A stretch of DNA of 64,000 bases from NCBI GenBank assembly GCA_963920705.1, contig CAWUCO010000207.1, forward strand, positions 930,001 through 994,000, given 5' to 3'. The stretch comes from Odiellus spinosus. Taxonomy: Eukaryota > Arthropoda > Arachnida > Opiliones > Phalangiidae. Shown one piece after another: positions 13,343 to 27,065 of the stretch. Under the pieces are notes generated by a model. The model searched no databases. It worked only from the letters and a program-made list of their open reading frames with translations, and was not told where the DNA came from. The translations under genes were made by a program, and so were the position numbers. Positions within the stretch are counted from its first letter, which is position 1. Every line of letters starts with the position of its first letter.

Positions 13343-14233
13343 CCCAAGCGTAGATCCACAAATTTCCCAAGTGTAGATCCACAAATTTCCCAAGTGTAGA
13401 TCCACAAATTTCCCAAGTGTAGATCCACAAATTTCCCAAGTATAGATCCACAAATTTCCAAGTATAGATCCAATAATTTCCGGAGTGTAGATCCAATAAT
13501 TTCCGTAGTGTAGATCCACAAATTTCCCGAGTGTAGATCCACAAATTTCCCGAGTGTAGATCCACAAATTTCCCGAGTGTAGATCCACAAATTTCCCGAG
13601 TGTAGATCCACAAATTTCCCGAGTGTAGATCCACAAATTTACCGAGTGAAGATCCACAAATTTCCCAAGTATAGATCCACAAATTTCCCAAGTGTAGATC
13701 CGCAAATTTCCCAAATGTAGATCCACAAATTTAACAAGTGTAGATCCACAAATTAACCAAGTGTAGATCCACAAATTTCCCAAATGTAGATCATCAAATT
13801 TCCCAAGCGTAGATCAACAAATTTCCCAAGTGTAGATCCACAAATTTCCCAAGTGTAGATCCACAAATTTCCCGAGTGTATATCCACAAATTTCCCGAGT
13901 GTAGATTCACAAATTTCCCAAGTGTAGATCCACAAATTTCCCAAGTGTAGATCCACAAATTTCAAAAGTGTAGATCCACAAATTTCCCAAGTATAGATCC
14001 ACAAATTTCCAAGTATAGATCCAATAATTTTCGGAGTGTAGATCCAATAATTTCCGTAGTGTAGATCCACAAATTTCCCGAGTGTAGATCAACAAATTTC
14101 CCGAGTGTAGATCCACAAATTTTCCGAGTGTAGATCCACAAATTTCCCGAGTGTAGATCCACAAATTTCCAAGTGTAGATCCACAAATTTCCCTAGTGTG
14201 GATCCACAAATTTCCCAAGTGTAGATCCACAAA

Positions 14234-14373
14234 TTTCAGAAGTATAGATTCACAAATTTCCCGAGTATAGGTTCACGAATTTCCCGAGTATAGATCCACA
14301 AATTTTGCTTTGTATAGATCCAAATTTTTCTTTGTATAGATCCAAATCTCTCTTTGTATAGATCCACAAATTT
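14234..14373 (+). repeat. T-rich block 2
   Basis: This is the same block as at 13,203, 1,031 bp downstream (ATTTTGCTTTG at 14,302), with GGATCC at 14,200. Confidence 0.82.
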
Positions 14374-14950
14374 CCCAAGCGTAGATCCACAAATTTCCCA
14401 AGTGTAGATCCACAAATTTCCCAAGTGTAGATCCACAAATTTCCCAAGTGTAGATCCACAAATTTCCCAAGTATAGATCCACAAATTTCCAAGTATAGAT
14501 CCAATAATTTCCGGAGTGTAGATCCAATAATTTCCGTAGAGTAGATCCAAAAATTTCCCGAGTGTAGATCCACAAATTTCCCGAGTGTAGATCCACAAAT
14601 TTACCGAGTGTAGATCCACAAATTTCCCGAGTGTAGATCCACAAATTTAACGAGAGTAGATCCACAAATTTCCCGAGTGTAGATCCACAAATTTAACGAG
14701 TGAAGATCCACAAATTTCCCAAGTATAGATCCACAAATTTCCCAAGTGTAGATCCGCAAATTTCCCAAGTGTAGATCCACAAATTTAACAAGTGTAGATC
14801 CACAAATTTCCCAAGTGTAGATCCACAGATTTCCCAAATGTAGATCATCAAATTTCCCAAGTGTAGATCCACAAATTTCCCGAGTGTATATCCACAAATT
14901 TCCCGAGTGTAGATCCACAAATTTCAGAAGTATAGATTCACAAATTTCCC

Positions 14951-16878
14951 GAGAATAGATCCACAAATTTCCTGAGTTTAGATCCACAAATTTCCCGCGT
15001 GTATATCCACAAATTTCCCTAGTGTAGATCCACAAATTTCCCAAGTGTAGATCCACAAATTTCCCAAGTGTAGATCCACAAATTTCCCAAGTATAGATCC
15101 ACAAATTTCCAAGTATAGATCCAATAATTTCCGGAGTGTAGATCCAATAATTTCCGTAGTGTAGATCCACAAATTTCCCGAGTGTAGATCCACAAATTTC
15201 CCGAGTGTAGATCCGCAAATTTCCCAAGTGTAGATCCACAAATTTCCCAAGTGTAGATCCACAAATTTCCCGAGTGTATATCCACAAATTTCCCGAGTGT
15301 AGATCCACAAATTTCCCAAGTGTAGATCCACAAATTTTCCGAGTGTAGATCCACAAATTTCCCGAGTGTAGATCCACAAATTTCCAAGTGTAGATCCACA
15401 AATTTCCCTAGTGTGGATCCGCAAATTTCCCAAGTGTAGATCCACAAATTTAACAAGTGTAGATCCACAAATTTCCCAAGTGTAGATCCACAGATTTCCC
15501 AAATGTAGATCATCAAATTTCCCAAGTGTAGATCAACAAATTTCCCAAGTGTAGATCCACAAATTTCCCGAGTGTATATCCACAAATTTCCCGAGTGTAG
15601 ATCCACAAATTTCCCAAGTGTAGATCCACAAATTTCCAAAGTGTAGATCCACAAATTTCAGAAGTATAGATTCACAAATTTCCCGAGAATAGATCCACAA
15701 ATTTCCTGAGTTTAGATCCACAAATTTCCCGCGTGTATATCCACAAATTTCCCTAGTGTAGATCCACAAATTTCCCAAGTGTAGATCCACAAATTTCCCA
15801 AGTGTAGATCCACAAATTTCCCAAGTATAGATCCACAAATTTCCAAGTATAGATCCAATAATTTCCGGAGTGTAGATCCAATAATTTCCGTAGTGTAGAT
15901 CCACAAATTTCCCGAGTGTAGATCCACAAATTTCCCGAGTGTAGATCCGCAAATTTCCCAAGTGTAGATCCACAAATTTAACAAGTGTAGATCCACAAAT
16001 TTCCCAAGTGTAGATCCACAAATTTCCCAAATGTAGATCATCAAATTTCCCAAGTGTAGATCAACAAATTTCCCAAGTGTAGATCCACAAATTTCCCAAG
16101 TGTAGATCCACAAATTTCCCGAGTGTATATCCACAAATTTCCCGAGTGTAGATCCACAAATTTCCCAAGTGTAGATCCACAAATTTCCCAAGTGTAGATC
16201 CACAAATTTCCCAAGTGTAGATCAACAAATTTCAGAAGTATAGATTCACAAATTTCCCGAGAATAGAACCACAAATTTCCTGAGTTTAGATCCACAAATT
16301 TCCCGAGTGTATATCCACAAATTTCCCTAGTGTAGATCCACAAATTTCCCAAGTGTAGATCCACAAATTTCCAAGTATAGATCCAATAATTTCCGGAGTG
16401 TAGATCTAATAATTTCCGTAGTGTAGATCCACAAATTTCCCGAGTGTAGATCCACAAATTTCCCGAGTGTAGATCCACAAATTTCCCGAGTGTAGATCCA
16501 CAAATTTCCCGAGTGTAGATCCACAAATTTCCCGAGTGTAGATCCACAAATTTCCCGAGTGTAGATCCGCAAATTTCCCAAGTGTAGATCCACAAATTTA
16601 ACAAGTGTAGATCCACAAATTTCCCAAGTGTAGATCCACAAATTTCCCAAATGTAGATCATCAAATTTCCCAAGTGTAGATCAACAAATTTCCCAAGTGT
16701 AGATCCACAAATTTCCCAAGTGTAGATCCACAAATTTCCCGAGTGTATATCCACAAATTTCCCGAGTGTAGATCCACAAATTTCCCAAGTGTAGATCCAC
16801 AAATTTCCCAAGTGTAGATCCACAAATTTCCCAAGTGTAGATCCACAAATTTCAGAAGTATAGATTCACAAATTTCCC
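14951..16878 (+). repeat. Short HOR series (about 0.57-0.73 kb units)
   Basis: CCGAGAATAG landmarks occur at 14,951, 15,685, 16,259 and 16,879, and continue at 17,612, 18,413 and 19,146. Each is preceded by TTTCAGAAGTATAGATTCAC and followed by CCTGAGTTTAG. No T-rich block occurs in this interval. A GGATCC variant at 15,415 stands alone, without a T-rich block behind it. Confidence 0.65.
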
Positions 16879-17735
16879 GAGAATAGATCCACAAATTTCC
16901 TGAGTTAAGTTCCACAAATTTCCCGAGTGTATATCCACAAATTTCCCTAGTGTAGATCCACAAATTTCCCAAGTGTAGATCCACAAATTTCCCAAGTGTA
17001 GATCCACAAATTTCCCAAGTGTAGATCCACAAATTTCCAAGTATAGATCCAATAATTTCCGGAGTGTAGATCTAATAATTTCCGTAGTGTAGATCCACAA
17101 ATTTCCCGAGTGTAGATCCACAAATTTCCCGAGTGTAGATCCACAAATTTCCCGAGTGTAGATCCACAAATTTCCCGAGTGTAGATCCACAAATTTCCCG
17201 AGTGTAGATCCAATAATTTCCCGAGTGTAGATCCACAAATTTCCCGAGTGAAGATCCACAAATTTCCCAAGTATAGATCCACAAATTTCCCAAGTGTAGA
17301 TCCACAAATTTCCAAAGCGTAGATCCACAAATTTCCCAAGTGTAGATCCACAAATTTCCCAAGAGTAGATCCACAAATTTCCCAAGTGTAGATCCACAAA
17401 TTTCCCAAGTGTAGATCCACAAATTCCCAAGTGTAGATCCACAAATTTCCCAAGTGTAGATCCACAAATTTCCAAGTATAGATCCACAAATTTCCCGAGT
17501 GTATATCCACAAATTTCCCGAGTGTAGATCCACAAATTTCCCAAGTGTAGATCCACAAATTTCCCAAGTGTAGATCCACAAATTTCAGAAGTATAGATTC
17601 ACAAATTTCCCGAGAATAGATCCACAAATTTCCTGAGTTTAGATCCACAAATTTCCCGAGTGTATATCCACAAATTTCCCTAGTGTAGATCCACAAATTT
17701 CCCAAGTGTAGATCCACAAATTTCCCAAGTGTAGA
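16825..17735 (+). repeat. HOR segment, 1,534-bp offset pair, copy 1
   Basis: This segment matches about 18,359-19,269 at an offset of 1,534. Both copies carry the private unit CCAATAATTTCCCGAG (17,210 and 18,744). Copy 1 has the change CCTGAGTTAAGTTCC near 16,900. Edges are approximate. Confidence 0.62.
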
Positions 17736-18358
17736 TCCACAAATTTCCAATTATAGATCCAATAATTTCCGGAGTGTAGATCTAATAATTTCCGTAGTGT
17801 AGATCCACAAATTTCCCGAGTGTAGATCCACAAATTTCCCGAGTGTAGATCCACAAATTTCCCGAGTGTAGATCCACAAATTTCCCGAGTGTAGATCCAC
17901 AAATTTCCCGAGTGTAGATCCACAAATTTGCCGAGTGTAGATCCACAAATTTCCCGACTGAAGATCCACAAATTTCCCAAGTATAGATCCACAAATTTCC
18001 CAAGTGTAGATCCACAAATTTCCAAAGCGTAGAACCACAAATTTCCCAAGTGTAGATCCACAAATTTCCCAAGAGTAGATCCACAAATTTCCCAAGTGTA
18101 GATCCACAAATTTCCCAAGTGTAGATCCACAAATTCCCAAGTGTAGATCCACAAATTTCCCAAGTGTAGATCCACAAATTTCCAAGTATAGATCCACAAA
18201 TTTCCAAGTATAGATCCAATAATTTCCGGAGTGTAGATCCAATAATTTCCGTAGTGTAGATCCACAAATTTCCCGAGTGTAGATCCACAAATTTCCCGAG
18301 TGTAGATCCACAAATTTCCCAAGTGTAGATCCACAAATTTCCCAAGTGTAGATCCACA

Positions 18359-19269
18359 AATTTCCCAAGTGTAGATCCACAAATTTCAGAAGTATAGATT
18401 CACAAATTTCCCGAGAATAGATCCACAAATTTCCTGAGTTTAGATCCACAAATTTCCCGAGTGTATATCCACAAATTTCCCTAGTGTAGATCCACAAATT
18501 TCCCAAGTGTAGATCCACAAATTTCCCAAGTGTAGATCCACAAATTTCCCAAGTGTAGATCCACAAATTTCCAAGTATAGATCCAATAATTTCCGGAGTG
18601 TAGATCTAATAATTTCCGTAGTGTAGATCCACAAATTTACCGAGTGTAGATCCACAAATTTCCCGAGTGTAGATCCACAAATTTCCCGAGTGTAGATCCA
18701 CAAATTTCCCGAGTGTAGATCCACAAATTTCCCGAGTGTAGATCCAATAATTTCCCGAGTGTAGATCCACAAATTTCCCGAGTGAAGATCCACAAATTTC
18801 CCAAGTATAGATCCACAAATTTCCCAAGTGTAGATCCACAAATTTCCAAAGCGTAGATCCACAAATTTCCCAAGTGTAGATCCACAAATTTCCCAAGAGT
18901 AGATCCACAAATTTCCCAAGTGTAGATCCACAAATTTCCCAAGTGTAGATCCACAAATTCCCAAGTGTAGATCCACAAATTTCCCAAGTGTAGATCCACA
19001 AATTTCCAAGTATAGATCCACAAATTTCCCGAGTGTATATCCACAAATTTCCCGAGTGTAGATCCACAAATTTCCCAAGTGTAGATCCACAAATTTCCCA
19101 AGTGTAGATCCACAAATTTCAGAAGTATAGATTCACAAATTTCCCGAGAATAGATCCACAAATTTCCTGAGTTTAGATCCACAAATTTCCCGAGTGTATA
19201 TCCACAAATTCCCCTAGTGTAGATCCACAAATTTCCCAAGTGTAGATCCACAAATTTCCCAAGTGTAGA
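18359..19269 (+). repeat. HOR segment, 1,534-bp offset pair, copy 2
   Basis: This is the second copy of 16,825-17,735. Between the two, 17,760-18,250 instead pairs with about 19,340-19,830 at an offset near 1,580; the two share CCGACTGAAG (17,955 and 19,535) and GTAGAACCAC (18,029 and 19,609). The two HOR series are therefore interleaved. Confidence 0.6.
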
Positions 19270-19479
19270 TCCACAAATTTCCCAAGTGTAGATCCACAAA
19301 TTTCCCAAGTATAGATCCACAAATTTCCAAGTATAGATCCAATAATTTCCGGAGTGTAGATCTAATAATTTCCGTAGTGTAGATCCACAAATTTCCCGAG
19401 TGTAGATCCACAAATTTCCCGAGTGTAGATCCACAAATTTCCCGAGTGTAGATCCACAAATTTCCCGAGTGTAGATCCA

Positions 19480-21068
19480 CAAATTTCCCGAGTGTAGATC
19501 CACAAATTTCCCGAGTGTAGATCCACAAATTTCCCGACTGAAGATCCACAAATTTCCCAAGTATAGATCCACAAATTTCCCAAGTGTAGATCCACAAATT
19601 TCCAAAGCGTAGAACCACAAATTTCCCAAGTGTAGATCCACAAATTTCCCAAGAGTAGATCCACAAATTTCCCAAGTGTAGATCCACAAATTTCCCAAGT
19701 GTAGATCCACAAATTCCCAAGTGTAGATCCACAAATTTCCCAAGTGTAGATCCACAAATTTCCAAGTATAGATCCACAAATTTCCAAGTATAGATCCAAT
19801 AATTTCCGGAGTGTAGATCCAATAATTTCCGTAGTGTAGATCCACAAATTTCCCGAGTGTAGATCCACAAATTTCCCGAGTGTAGATCCACAAATTTCCC
19901 TAGTGTAGATCCACAAATTTCCCTAGTGTAGATCCACAAATTTCCCGAGTGTAGATCCACAAATTTACCGAGTGTAGATCCACAAATTTCCCGAGTGAAG
20001 ATCCACAAATTTCCCAAGTATAGATCCACAAATTTCCCAAGTGTAGATCCACAAATTTCCCAAGTATAGATCCACAAATTTCCAAGTATAGATCCAATAA
20101 TTTCCGGAGTGTAGATCTAATAATTTCCGTAGTGTAGATCCACAAATTTCCCGAGTGTAGATCCACAAATTTCCCGAGTGTAGATCCACAAATTTCCCGA
20201 GTGTAGATCCACAAATTTCCCGAGTGTAGATCCACAAATTTCCCGAGTGTAGATCCACAAATTTCCCGAGTGTAGATCCACAAATTTCCCGAGTGAAGAT
20301 CCACAAATTTCCCAAGTATAGATCCACAAATTTCCCAAGTGTAGATCCACAAATTTCCAAAGCGTAGATCCACAAATTTCCCAAGTGTAGATCCACAAAT
20401 TTCCCAAGAGTAGATCCGCAAATTTCCCAAGTGTAGATCCACAAATTGAACAAGTGTAGATCCACAAATTTCCCAAGTGTAGATCCACAAATTTCCAAAA
20501 TGTAGATCATCAAATTTCCCAAGTGTAGATCAACAAATTTCCCAAGTGTAGATCCACAAATTTCCCAAGTGTAGATCCACAAATTTCCCAAGTGTAGATC
20601 CACAAATTCCCAAGTGTAGATCCACAAATTTCCCAAGTGTAGATCCAAAAATTTCCAAGTATAGATCCACAAATTTCCAAGTATAGATCCAATAATTTCC
20701 GGAGTGTAGACCCAATAATTTCCGTAGTGTAGATCCACAAATTTCCCGAGAATAGATCCACAAATTTCCTGAGTTTAGATCCACAAATTTCCCGAGTGTA
20801 TATCCACAAATTTCCCGAGTGTAGATCCACAAATTTCCCAAGTGTAGATCAACAAATTTCCCAAGTGTAGATCCACAAATTTCCCAAGTATAGATCCACA
20901 AATTTCCAAGTATAGATCCAATAATTTCCGGAGTGTAGATCCACAAATTTCTCTAGTGTAGATCCAAATAATCCCGAGTGTAGATCCACAAATTTCCCGA
21001 GTGTAGATCCACAAATTTCCCGAGTGTAGATCCACAAATTTCCCGAGTGTAGATCCACAAATTTCCCA
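19480..21068 (+). repeat. Segment X, copy 1 (3,597-bp offset)
   Basis: This segment matches 23,077-24,665 at an offset of 3,597. Shared private variants are CCGACTGAAG, GTAGAACCAC and AATTGAACAAG. It differs at AATTCCC near 19,711, where the partner has AATTTCC. A third copy of its right part, with AATTGAACAAG near 26,241, lies at an offset of 5,795. Confidence 0.68.
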
Positions 21069-21130
21069 AGTGTAGATCCACAAATTTCCCTAGTGTGGAT
21101 CCACAAATTTCCCAAGTGTAGATCCACAAA

Positions 21131-21270
21131 TTTCAGAAGTATAGATTCACAAATTTCCCGAGTATAGGTTCACGAATTTCCCGAGTATAGATCCACAAAT
21201 TTTGCTTTGTATAGATCCAAATTTTTCTTTGTATAGATCCAAATCTCTCTTTGTATAAATCCACAAATTT
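21131..21270 (+). repeat. T-rich block 3
   Basis: ATTTTGCTTTG is at 21,199 and GGATCC at 21,097. The unit after the block reads GTATAAATCC instead of GTATAGATCC. Confidence 0.82.
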
Positions 21271-22048
21271 CCCAAGCGTAGATCCACAAATTTCCCAAGT
21301 GTAGATCCACAAATTTCCCAAGTGTAGATCCACAAATTTCCCAAGTGTAGATCCACAAATTTCCCAAGTATAGATCCAATAATTTCCGGAGTGTAGATCC
21401 AATAATTTCCGTAGTGTAGATCCACAAATTTCCCGAGTGTAGATCCACAAATTTCCCGAGTGTAGATCCACAAATTTCCCGAGTGTAGATCCACAAATTT
21501 CCCGAGTGTAGATCCACAAATTTCCCAAGTATAGATCCACAAATTTCCCAAGTGTAGATCCGCAAATTTCCCAAATGTAGATCCACAAATTTAACAAGTG
21601 TAGATCCACAAATTAACCAAGTGTAGATCCACAAATTTCCCAAATGTAGATCATCAAATTTCCCAAGCGTAGATCAACAAATTTCCCAAGTGTAGATCCA
21701 CAAATTTCCCAAGTGTAGATCCACAAATTTCCCGATTGTATATCCACAAATTTCCCGAGTGTAGATCCACAAATTTCCCAAGTGTAGATCCACAAATTTC
21801 CCAAGTGTAGATCCACAAATTTCCCAAGTGTAGATCCACAAATTTCCCAAGTATAGATCCACAAATTTCCAAGTATAGATCCAATAATTTCCGGAGTGTA
21901 GATCCAATAATTTCCGTAGTGTAGATCCACAAATTTCCCGAGTGTAGATCAACAAATTTCCCGAGTGTAGATCCACAAATTTCCCAAGTGTAGATCCACA
22001 AATTTCCCTAGTGTGGATCCACAAATTTCCCAAGTGTAGATCCACAAA

Positions 22049-22188
22049 TTTCAGAAGTATAGATTCACAAATTTCCCGAGTATAGGTTCACGAATTTCCC
22101 GAGTATAGATCCACAAATTTTGCTTTGTATAGATCCAAATTTTTCTTTGTATAGATCCAAATCTCTCTTTGTATAGATCCACAAATTT
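22049..22188 (+). repeat. T-rich block 4
   Basis: ATTTTGCTTTG is at 22,117 and GGATCC at 22,015. It lies 918 bp after block 3. Confidence 0.82.
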
Positions 22189-22418
22189 CCCAAGCGTAGA
22201 TCCACAAATTTCCCAAGTGTAGATCCACAAATTTCCCAAGTGTAGATCCACAAATTTCCCAAGTGTAGATCCACAAATTTCCCAAGTATAGATCCACAAA
22301 TTTCCAAGTATAGATCCAATAATTTCCGGAGTGTAGATCCAATAATTTCCGTAGTGTAGATCCAAAAATTTCCCGAGTGTAGATCCACAAATTTCCCGAG
22401 TGTAGATCCACAAATTTA

Positions 22419-24616
22419 CCGAGTGTAGATCCACAAATTTCCCGAGTGTAGATCCACAAATTTCCCGAGAGTAGATCCACAAATTTCCCGAGTGTAGATC
22501 CACAAATTTAACGAGTGAAGATCCACAAATTTCCCAAGTATAGATCCACAAATTTCCCAAGTGTAGATCCGCAAATTTCCCAAGTGTAGATCCACAAATT
22601 TAACAAGTGTAGATCCACAAATTTCCCTAGTGTAGATCCACAGATTTCCCAAATGTAGATCATCAAATTTCCCAAGTGTAGATCAACAAATTTCCCAAGT
22701 GTAGATCCACAAATTTCCCAAGTGTAGATCCACAAATTTCCCGAGTGTATATCCACAAATTTCCCGAGTGTAGATCCACAAATTTCCCAAGTGTAGATCC
22801 ACAAATTTCCAAAGTGTAGATCCACAAATTTCAGAAGTATAGATTCACAAATTTCCCGAGAATAGATCCACAAATTTCCTGAGTTTAGATCCACAAATTT
22901 CCCGCGTGTATATCCACAAATTTCCCTAGTGTAGATCCACAAATTTCCCAAGTGTAGATCCACAAATTTCCCAAGTGTAGATCCACAAATTTCCCAAGTA
23001 TAGATCCTCAAATTTCCAAGTATAGATCCAATAATTTCCGGAGTGTAGATCCAATAATTTCCGTAGTGTAGATCCACAAATTTCCCGAGTGTAGATCCAC
23101 AAATTTCCCGAGTGTAGATCCACAAATTTCCCGACTGAAGATCCACAAATTTCCCAAGTATAGATCCACAAATTTCCCAAGTGTAGATCCACAAATTTCC
23201 AAAGCGTAGAACCACAAATTTCCCAAGTGTAGATCCACAAATTTCCCAAGAGTAGATCCACAAATATCCCAAGTGTAGATCCACAAATTTCCCAAGTGTA
23301 GATCCACAAATTTCCAAGTGTAGATCCACAAATTTCCCAAGTGTAGATCCACAAATTTCCAAGTATAGATCCACAAATTTCCAAGTATAGATCCAATAAT
23401 TTCCGGAGTGTAGATCCAATAATTTCCGTAGTGTAGATCCACAAATTTCCCGAGTGTAGATCCACAAATTTCCCGAGTGTAGATCCACAAATTTCCCTAG
23501 TGTAGATCCACAAATTTCCCTAGTGTAGATCCACAAATTTCCCGAGTGTAGATCCACAAATTTACCGAGTGTAGATCCACAAATTTCCCGAGTGAAGATC
23601 CACAAATTTCCCAAGTATAGATCCACAAATTTCCCAAGTGTAGATCCACAAATTTCCCAAGTATAGATCCACAAATTTCCAAGTATAGATCCAATAATTT
23701 CCGGAGTGTAGATCTAATAATTTCCGTAGTGTAGATCCACAAATTTCCCGAGTGTAGATCCACAAATTTCCCGAGTGTAGATCCACAAATTTCCCGAGTG
23801 TAGATCCACAAATTTCCCGAGTGTAGATCCACAAATTTCCCGAGTGTAGATCCACAAATTTCCCGAGTGTAGATCCACAAATTTCCCGAGTGAAGATCCA
23901 CAAATTTCCCAAGTATAGATCCACAAATTTCCCAAGTGTAGATCCACAAATTTCCAAAGCGTAGATCCACAAATTTCCCAAGTGTAGATCCACAAATTTC
24001 CCAAGAGTAGATCCGCAAATTTCCCAAGTGTAGATCCACAAATTGAACAAGTGTAGATCCACAAATTTCCCAAGTGTAGATCCACAAATTTCCCAAATGT
24101 AGATCATCAAATTTCCCAAGTGTAGATCAACAAATTTCCCAAGTGTAGATCCACAAATTTCCCAAGTGTAGATCCACAAATTTCCCAAGTGTATATCCAC
24201 AAATTCCCAAGTGTAGATCCACAAATTTCCCAAGTGTAGATCCAAAAATTTCCAAGTATAGATCCACAAATTTCCAAGTATAGATCCAATAATTTCCGGA
24301 GTGTAGACCCAATAATTTCCGTAGTGTAGATCCACAAATTTCCCGAGAATAGATCCACAAATTTCCTGAGTTTAGATCCACAAATTTCCCGAGTGTATAT
24401 CCACAAATTTCCCGAGTGTAGATCCACAAATTTCCCAAGTGTAGATCAACAAATTTCCCAAGTGTAGATCCACAAATTTCCCAAGTATAGATCCACAAAT
24501 TTCCAAGTATAGATCCAATAATTTCCGGAGTGTAGATCCACAAATTTCTCTAGTGTAGATCCAAATAATCCCGAGTGTAGATCCACAAATTTCCCGAGTG
24601 TAGATCCACAAATTTC
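22419..24616 (+). repeat. 2,198-bp tandem duplication, copy 1
   Basis: Every landmark here recurs 2,198 bp later, including CCGAGAGTAG (22,465 and 24,663), CCGCGTGTATATCC, GATCCTCAAATTTCC, CCGACTGAAG and AATTGAACAAG. By eye I found almost no differences. The left edge is placed at 22,419 because 22,418 belongs to a TTTACC unit that the second copy lacks. Confidence 0.78.
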
Positions 24617-26814
24617 CCGAGTGTAGATCCACAAATTTCCCGAGTGTAGATCCACAAATTTCCCGAGAGTAGATCCACAAATTTCCCGAGTGTAGATCCA
24701 CAAATTTAACGAGTGAAGATCCACAAATTTCCCAAGTATAGATCCACAAATTTCCCAAGTGTAGATCCGCAAATTTCCCAAGTGTAGATCCACAAATTTA
24801 ACAAGTGTAGATCCACAAATTTCCCTAGTGTAGATCCACAGATTTCCCAAATGTAGATCATCAAATTTCCCAAGTGTAGATCAACAAATTTCCCAAGTGT
24901 AGATCCACAAATTTCCCAAGTGTAGATCCACAAATTTCCCGAGTGTATATCCACAAATTTCCCGAGTGTAGATCCACAAATTTCCCAAGTGTAGATCCAC
25001 AAATTTCCAAAGTGTAGATCCACAAATTTCAGAAGTATAGATTCACAAATTTCCCGAGAATAGATCCACAAATTTCCTGAGTTTAGATCCACAAATTTCC
25101 CGCGTGTATATCCACAAATTTCCCTAGTGTAGATCCACAAATTTCCCAAGTGTAGATCCACAAATTTCCCAAGTGTAGATCCACAAATTTCCCAAGTATA
25201 GATCCTCAAATTTCCAAGTATAGATCCAATAATTTCCGGAGTGTAGATCCAATAATTTCCGTAGTGTAGATCCACAAATTTCCCGAGTGTAGATCCACAA
25301 ATTTCCCGAGTGTAGATCCACAAATTTCCCGACTGAAGATCCACAAATTTCCCAAGTATAGATCCACAAATTTCCCAAGTGTAGATCCACAAATTTCCAA
25401 AGCGTAGAACCACAAATTTCCCAAGTGTAGATCCACAAATTTCCCAAGAGTAGATCCACAAATATCCCAAGTGTAGATCCACAAATTTCCCAAGTGTAGA
25501 TCCACAAATTTCCAAGTGTAGATCCACAAATTTCCCAAGTGTAGATCCACAAATTTCCAAGTATAGATCCACAAATTTCCAAGTATAGATCCAATAATTT
25601 CCGGAGTGTAGATCCAATAATTTCCGTAGTGTAGATCCACAAATTTCCCGAGTGTAGATCCACAAATTTCCCGAGTGTAGATCCACAAATTTCCCTAGTG
25701 TAGATCCACAAATTTCCCTAGTGTAGATCCACAAATTTCCCGAGTGTAGATCCACAAATTTACCGAGTGTAGATCCACAAATTTCCCGAGTGAAGATCCA
25801 CAAATTTCCCAAGTATAGATCCACAAATTTCCCAAGTGTAGATCCACAAATTTCCCAAGTATAGATCCACAAATTTCCAAGTATAGATCCAATAATTTCC
25901 GGAGTGTAGATCTAATAATTTCCGTAGTGTAGATCCACAAATTTCCCGAGTGTAGATCCACAAATTTCCCGAGTGTAGATCCACAAATTTCCCGAGTGTA
26001 GATCCACAAATTTCCCGAGTGTAGATCCACAAATTTCCCGAGTGTAGATCCACAAATTTCCCGAGTGTAGATCCACAAATTTCCCGAGTGAAGATCCACA
26101 AATTTCCCAAGTATAGATCCACAAATTTCCCAAGTGTAGATCCACAAATTTCCAAAGCGTAGATCCACAAATTTCCCAAGTGTAGATCCACAAATTTCCC
26201 AAGAGTAGATCCGCAAATTTCCCAAGTGTAGATCCACAAATTGAACAAGTGTAGATCCACAAATTTCCCAAGTGTAGATCCACAAATTTCCCAAATGTAG
26301 ATCATCAAATTTCCCAAGTGTAGATCAACAAATTTCCCAAGTGTAGATCCACAAATTTCCCAAGTGTAGATCCACAAATTTCCCAAGTGTATATCCACAA
26401 ATTCCCAAGTGTAGATCCACAAATTTCCCAAGTGTAGATCCAAAAATTTCCAAGTATAGATCCACAAATTTCCAAGTATAGATCCAATAATTTCCGGAGT
26501 GTAGACCCAATAATTTCCGTAGTGTAGATCCACAAATTTCCCGAGAATAGATCCACAAATTTCCTGAGTTTAGATCCACAAATTTCCCGAGTGTATATCC
26601 ACAAATTTCCCGAGTGTAGATCCACAAATTTCCCAAGTGTAGATCAACAAATTTCCCAAGTGTAGATCCACAAATTTCCCAAGTATAGATCCACAAATTT
26701 CCAAGTATAGATCCAATAATTTCCGGAGTGTAGATCCACAAATTTCTCTAGTGTAGATCCAAATAATCCCGAGTGTAGATCCACAAATTTCCCGAGTGTA
26801 GATCCACAAATTTC
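24617..26814 (+). repeat. 2,198-bp tandem duplication, copy 2
   Basis: This is the directly adjoining second copy of 22,419-24,616. Past about 26,815 the sequence no longer follows 24,617 onwards for long and instead follows 21,020 onwards at an offset of 5,795. Such near-identity over 2.2 kb means either a recent duplication or an assembly artefact. Confidence 0.78.
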
Positions 26815-26925
26815 CCGAGTGTAGATCCACAAATTTCCCGAGTGTAGATCCACAAATTTCCCAAGTGTAGATCCACAAATTTCCCTAGTGTGGATCCACA
26901 AATTTCCCAAGTGTAGATCCACAAA

Positions 26926-27065
26926 TTTCAGAAGTATAGATTCACAAATTTCCCGAGTATAGGTTCACGAATTTCCCGAGTATAGATCCACAAATTTTGC
27001 TTTGTATAGATCCAAATTTTTCTTTGTATAGATCCAAATCTCTCTTTGTATAGATCAACAAATTT
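26926..27065 (+). repeat. T-rich block 5
   Basis: ATTTTGCTTTG is at 26,994 and GGATCC at 26,892. It is the 5,795-bp partner of block 3; the following unit reads GATCAAC. Confidence 0.82.

Larger units (their letters stand above)
21020..23128 (+). repeat. Segment Y, copy 1 (5,795-bp offset)
   Basis: This segment matches 26,815-28,923 at an offset of 5,795. It contains two T-rich blocks 918 bp apart. The offset is the sum of 3,597 and 2,198, as expected if a 3,597-bp repeat was later lengthened by the 2,198-bp tandem duplication beside it. Confidence 0.68.

Noticed and set aside
22419-26814. Treating near-identical tandem copies as certain biology
   Set aside because: Exact tandem copies (1,510, 2,198, 1,630, 778 and 685 bp) can also arise from assembly of long arrays. 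I report them as sequence facts, with read support still needed.
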